Shown: positions 7,128-9,653 of the stretch, piece after piece | Layout of the letters: each line of letters opens with the position of its first letter | Position numbering within the stretch: the stretch's first letter is position 1 | Source: an uncultured Chryseolinea sp. | Lineage (GTDB): Bacteria; Bacteroidota; Bacteroidia; Cytophagales; Cyclobacteriaceae | Direction of reading: 5' to 3' | Length of the DNA: 9,653 nucleotides | Assembly (NCBI GenBank): GCA_946478915.1 | Contig: CAMLER010000155.1 | Span: forward strand, 1-9,653 | Program-made: the position numbers and the translations under genes | Notes under the pieces: generated by a model | What the model saw: only the letters and a program-made list of their open reading frames with translations | Database searches by the model: none | Told to the model about the DNA's origin: nothing

Positions 7128-8096
7128 ATGACACTCCCTCAGTTTATCAGCATCATGAACAGCTGGGGACAAATGCGCGTCCCTTTCTTGTTTATGATTG
7201 ATTTTGAAATGTGCGACCCGCGCCTTTATAAAATTGAAGATGTTGCCTTCGATAACGTTCTCTATTTCATCAATGGTATTACGAATGCAGAAAAAAGAAC
7301 TGCCCGGAGCAACACTTTTATCAGAGCCATCAAAACCCCCTTCTCCGACTACGAGCAAAAGTTCAACAAAGTCCGCGAGCATCTTGAATATGGAGATACG
7401 TTTCTGACAAACCTTACCATCTCCACTGAAGTAATTGTTGAACAATCGCTAAGAGAAATTTTTTTTCAGAGCGAAGCAAAGTATAAACTGTTATTCGAAG
7501 ATCGGTTTCTCGTATTTTCTCCGGAGACATTTGTGAAGATTGTTGAAGGAAAGATTTATTCTTATCCAATGAAGGGAACCATTGACGCCTCGATCCCCGG
7601 TGCCCGCGAAAAAATATTGGAAGACAAGAAAGAGCTGGCTGAGCACGTTACTATTGTGGATCTGATCAGGAATGATCTCAGCCAGGTAGCGTCGAACGTA
7701 ACCGTAAACCGGTTCCGCTATATTGAGGAGGTCCGGACCCGGTCCAAAAATTTGTTTCAGGTCAGTTCTGAAATTTGTGGCGATCTGGAAGGTGAATACC
7801 GGTCATCGATTGGTGACATAATGATTAAGTTGCTACCAGCGGGCTCTGTTACAGGTGCTCCCAAGCCTAAGACTGTACAAATCATTAAAGATGTAGAGGG
7901 AGAGCCAAGAGGATTTTATACAGGCGTGTTTGGATATTTTGATGGGAATAATCTGGATAGTGGCGTCATGATCCGATTTATAGAAAAACAAGGAAATAGA
8001 TACTTCTACAGAAGTGGAGGTGGAATCACTACCCAGAGCGTTGTAGAATCTGAATACGAGGAAGCGATAAATAAAGTATATGTCCCTGTTGCTTGA
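7128..8096 (+). CDS. pabB: Aminodeoxychorismate synthase component I (PabB)
   Basis: PabB adds ammonia to chorismate to form 4-amino-4-deoxychorismate, the precursor of p-aminobenzoate for folate. With the ATG at 7128 the protein has 322 residues, a compact form consisting mostly of the chorismate-binding domain. Visible motifs are PMKGT (147-151, with K149 the lysine that distinguishes PabB-type PIKGT from the anthranilate-synthase alanine form), HVTIVDLIRNDL (173-184), GSVTGAPKPKT (239-249), GFYTGVFGYF, and RSGGGIT near 295-301. The frame extends to GTG 7089, but ATG 7128 begins MTLPQFISIMN, like relatives I recall, and has an A-rich upstream. It is 42 bases after queE and overlaps pabC by 17 bases. 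Ammonia must come from a PabA/TrpG amidotransferase not encoded here, or be used free. Confidence 0.92.
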   Translation: MTLPQFISIMNSWGQMRVPFLFMIDFEMCDPRLYKIEDVAFDNVLYFINGITNAEKRTARSNTFIRAIKTPFSDYEQKFNKVREHLEYGDTFLTNLTISTEVIVEQSLREIFFQSEAKYKLLFEDRFLVFSPETFVKIVEGKIYSYPMKGTIDASIPGAREKILEDKKELAEHVTIVDLIRNDLSQVASNVTVNRFRYIEEVRTRSKNLFQVSSEICGDLEGEYRSSIGDIMIKLLPAGSVTGAPKPKTVQIIKDVEGEPRGFYTGVFGYFDGNNLDSGVMIRFIEKQGNRYFYRSGGGITTQSVVESEYEEAINKVYVPVA

Positions 8097-8673
8097 ATCC
8101 ATAAGACTCTGTGACGGAAATTTTGAGAATCTGTTCTATCATGAACGTCGCATGAATCGGGGGCTCAAATTCCTTTGTGGCGTTCAGGAACATTTCGATC
8201 TGGAAGAATTTCTCAGCAAAATTGAACGACCTACAACCGGATTATTTAAGTGCAGGCTGGTATATGATGAAAGTTCCAGAGACCTGGAATTCATTCCCTA
8301 TCGATCTAAAAGAATAGATACCCTCCGGGTTGTGGAACACGACCGAATCTCTTACGAGTTTAAATATGCGGATCGAAAGTTGATCGACCGGCTCTATGGA
8401 CTCAAAAAAGATTGCGATGATATTTTGATTGTCAAACGTGGGTTGGTTACTGATTCTTCTTTCTCTAACATAGTTTTCCGTCGTGGACAACGGTGGTTCA
8501 CACCATGGTCCGCTCTTCTCAAGGGTACTATGCGCAGCAGTTTGCTCGAGCGAAATTTAATCCAGGAAGAAGAGATCCGTGTAGAAGACATTAAAACCTT
8601 CGATTCCTTCAAGCTTATCAATGCGATGCTGCGGTTTGATGGGCCGGAACTTGATGTCTCCAAAATTTATTGA
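8080..8673 (+). CDS. pabC: Class IV aminotransferase, probable aminodeoxychorismate lyase (PabC-like)
   Basis: This PLP enzyme family includes PabC, which cleaves 4-amino-4-deoxychorismate to p-aminobenzoate and pyruvate. The 197-residue product shows LCDGNFENLFYHERRMNR at the N-terminus, FKYADR with K95 as the candidate PLP lysine, DILIVKRGLVTDSSFSNIVF (115-133, with N130), a TP..ALLKGTMR phosphate-binding segment near 141-152, and FKLINAMLRF. It is shorter than the roughly 270-residue classical PabC but has the core motifs, so it is a compact member rather than a fragment. Its ATG lies inside the last codons of pabB (17-base overlap), implying translational coupling and supporting the PabC assignment. 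A D-amino-acid or branched-chain aminotransferase role is less likely given the neighbour. Confidence 0.87.
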   Translation: MSLLLESIRLCDGNFENLFYHERRMNRGLKFLCGVQEHFDLEEFLSKIERPTTGLFKCRLVYDESSRDLEFIPYRSKRIDTLRVVEHDRISYEFKYADRKLIDRLYGLKKDCDDILIVKRGLVTDSSFSNIVFRRGQRWFTPWSALLKGTMRSSLLERNLIQEEEIRVEDIKTFDSFKLINAMLRFDGPELDVSKIY

Positions 8674-8817
8674 GTTTAAAGTTCAAAGTGGTTCAAAGTT
8701 CAAAGTTCAAAGTTCAAAGTTGTGCCAGTAGCAAAGGTCTCAACTTCTTTCAATAGTGCACACTCTTAGATCGAGCGAAACTTTTAACCTTGAACTTTTA
8801 ACTTTAAACTTTAAACG
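8674..8817. repeat. Intergenic repeat element R3 (GTTCAAA arms)
   Basis: Starting on the base after the pabC stop codon, six heptamers run from 8674 to 8718 (GTTTAAA once, GTTCAAA five times, with a 3-base interruption), ending GTTGT as in R1. A loop of about 50 bases follows, then ATCGAGCGAAAC (8769-8780) and the complementary tail of TTTTAACCTTGAAC and ACTTTAAAC-type units to 8817. The two arms can pair over roughly 35 bp. The right half (from 8733) is inside the 284-bp duplication, so the motif and tail recur at 9053-9101 without a left arm. It lies at the 3' end of the pabBC transcript. Confidence 0.7.
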
Positions 8818-8857
8818 GTGGATCTACTCCACAGCCGAAGATGTCTGTCAGCTAATT

Positions 8858-8881
8858 ATTGTATTTTTACAATCAGATCTG
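8858..8881. promoter_or_regulatory. Inverted repeat plus palindrome upstream of the truncated copy
   Basis: ATTGTA-TTTT-TACAAT (8858-8873) is a perfect 6-bp inverted repeat, followed directly by the perfect 8-bp palindrome CAGATCTG (8874-8881). It ends 17 bases before the ATG at 8899. Within it, TATTTTTA resembles a degenerate -7 box. It could be an operator or part of the promoter (inference). Confidence 0.35.
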
Positions 8882-8898
8882 ACTTTTAAATTCACGCA

Positions 8899-9018
8899 AT
8901 GGTGCGCCTGTTTATTTTATTTTTTTTGGCGATTTGTGTTCTCGAGGTCCAGGCTCAAAACCAATTAAGTACAAAGTCCAAAAAGGCATTGGACCTGTAC
9001 ACACAGGCAGACAACTAA
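8899..9018 (+). pseudogene. Truncated duplicate start of the TPR gene (39 codons)
   Basis: This frame encodes a signal peptide (MVRLFILFFL then LEVQAQ) and a short N-terminal stretch ending DLYTQADN, then meets a TAA at 9016-9018 formed across the duplication junction. It matches the first 39 codons of the intact gene at 9183 except for one residue (L instead of M at position 31) and two silent changes. Because the whole upstream region is duplicated, it probably has the same expression signals and could yield a tiny exported peptide, but I regard it as a dead remnant. Confidence 0.75.
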
Positions 9019-9141
9019 AGGTCTCAACTTCTTTCAATAGTGCACACTCTTAGATCGAGCGAAACTTTTAACCTTGAACTTTTAACTTTAAACTTTAAAC
9101 GGTGGATCTACTCCACAGCCGAAGATGTCTGTCAGCTAATT

Positions 9142-9165
9142 ATTGTATTTTTACAATCAGATCTG
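9142..9165. promoter_or_regulatory. Inverted repeat plus palindrome upstream of the TPR gene
   Basis: The second copy of ATTGTA-TTTT-TACAAT followed by CAGATCTG, here upstream of the intact start at 9183 and identical to the one at 8858-8881. Its position just before the start codon fits an operator or core promoter. No regulator is identifiable in the window. Confidence 0.35.
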
Positions 9166-9182
9166 ACTTTTAAATTCACGCA

Positions 9183-9653
9183 ATGGTGCGCCTGTTTATT
9201 TTATTTTTTTTGGCGATTTGTGTTCTCGAGGTCCAGGCTCAAAACCAATTAAGTACAAAGTCCAAGAAGGCTATGGACCTGTACACACAGGCAGACAACT
9301 TCAGGGTAAGGGGTCAGTATGAGGAGGCGATCAGTCTTCTCAGCCAGGCGTTGGCAAAGGACAAAAACTTCGTTGAGGCTTACTTCCGCCGTGGCCTTAC
9401 TTATTTCTCAATAAAACAGTATCCCAAAGCTATTGCCGACTATGAATATGGTCTTGGCCTGACCACTGATATCCGAAGACAACGGGATTTTTGGTACAAC
9501 CTCGGAGAATTGTATTTGCTAACCGGCGAGTATGAAAAGGCGATGAAGGTCCTCAGTTCGTACGTCAACAGCGACTCCCAGAACAAGCAAAAAACTGAGC
9601 GTGCTACTGTCCTCTTCAAAAGCGCAGAATATGCTTTGAAAATCAAAGGGACA
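9183..9653 (+). CDS. Exported TPR protein, N-terminal part (probably TPR/PD40/OmpA family)
   Basis: The frame is open from the ATG at 9183 to the window end (157 codons), so the C-terminus is missing. It starts with a signal peptide (basic R3, hydrophobic 4-15, likely cleavage after VQA at about 19). Tetratricopeptide-like repeats follow: about residues 28-61 (AMDLYTQADN, RGQYEEAISLLSQAL), 63-96 (VEAYFRRGLTYFSIKQYPKAIADYEYGL) and 101-134 (FWYNLGELYLLTGEYEKAMKVL). In Bacteroidota, an N-terminus of this type often precedes PD40 beta-propeller and OmpA peptidoglycan-binding domains in periplasmic or outer-membrane proteins. That part is inference, since the region is outside the window. The 284-bp duplication directly upstream repeats its promoter and first 39 codons. 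Confidence 0.82.
   Translation, partial: MVRLFILFFLAICVLEVQAQNQLSTKSKKAMDLYTQADNFRVRGQYEEAISLLSQALAKDKNFVEAYFRRGLTYFSIKQYPKAIADYEYGLGLTTDIRRQRDFWYNLGELYLLTGEYEKAMKVLSSYVNSDSQNKQKTERATVLFKSAEYALKIKGT

Larger units (their letters stand above)
8733..9300. repeat. 284-bp tandem duplication (8733-9016 and 9017-9300)
   Basis: Two directly adjacent copies of 284 bases, starting AAAGGTCTCAACTTC and ending GCAGACAACT. By eye they differ at only three positions: 8982/9266 (A/G), 8988/9272 (A/T) and 8989/9273 (T/A). The unit covers the right half of R3, about 165 bases upstream of the TPR gene including its presumed promoter, and its first 39 codons. Copy 2 continues into the intact gene; copy 1 ends in a stop codon created at the junction. 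The left flank before copy 1 and the right flank after copy 2 show no extended homology. Also in each copy: GTGGA-TCTAC-TCCAC, a 5-bp inverted repeat (8818-8832). Confidence 0.95.

Noticed and set aside
8756..9252. Two identical 70-codon plus-strand frames (8756-8968 and 9040-9252)
   Set aside because: They are the same out-of-frame reading of the duplicated 284-bp unit, crossing repeat arms and the signal peptide region; not genes.

Overview
The window reads as chromosomal DNA of a Bacteroidota bacterium, most likely a Cytophagales-type lineage (inference). Grounds are the Bacteroidota-style TA-N2-TTTG promoter box before lepA, the general weakness of Shine-Dalgarno sites, QueE, PabB and PabC of the type familiar from that phylum, and a TPR-bearing exported protein resembling the N-terminus of Bacteroidota TPR/PD40/OmpA proteins. 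All genes look like ordinary chromosomal genes. I see no transposase, phage gene, tRNA, rRNA or CRISPR array.

Layout. The 3' end of thiL (thiamine-monophosphate kinase) enters from the left and converges on a minus-strand pair: acpH (ACP phosphodiesterase family), then a small conserved protein of unknown function. Divergent from acpH are a TerB-like protein and an exported metal-dependent amidohydrolase. Next comes lepA (EF-4), whose reading frame is broken near its 3' end by what looks like a loss of about 25 bases. Then follow folD, queE, pabB and pabC in one direction with short gaps or an overlap. The right end holds a 284-bp tandem duplication of a promoter plus gene start. The outer copy gives a 39-codon dead fragment and the inner copy feeds an intact TPR protein that runs off the window.

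Metabolic theme. folD interconverts one-carbon tetrahydrofolates, pabB and pabC make p-aminobenzoate for folate, and queE makes the deazaguanine precursor of queuosine from a pterin-like intermediate. With thiL, most metabolic genes here concern cofactors or modified nucleosides. The amidotransferase partner of PabB (PabA/TrpG) is not in the window.

Non-coding structure. Three intergenic regions hold the same kind of element: short heptamer arrays (GTTCAAA-like or TAATAAC), roughly complementary arrays on the other side, and a conserved motif TCGAGCGAA(A)C at the inner edge of one arm. Each begins at or directly after a stop codon. I regard this family as the most interesting unexplained signal, followed by the broken lepA and the 284-bp duplication. 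The lepA leader also carries a strong predicted hairpin, and the TPR gene has a perfect inverted repeat upstream of its start.
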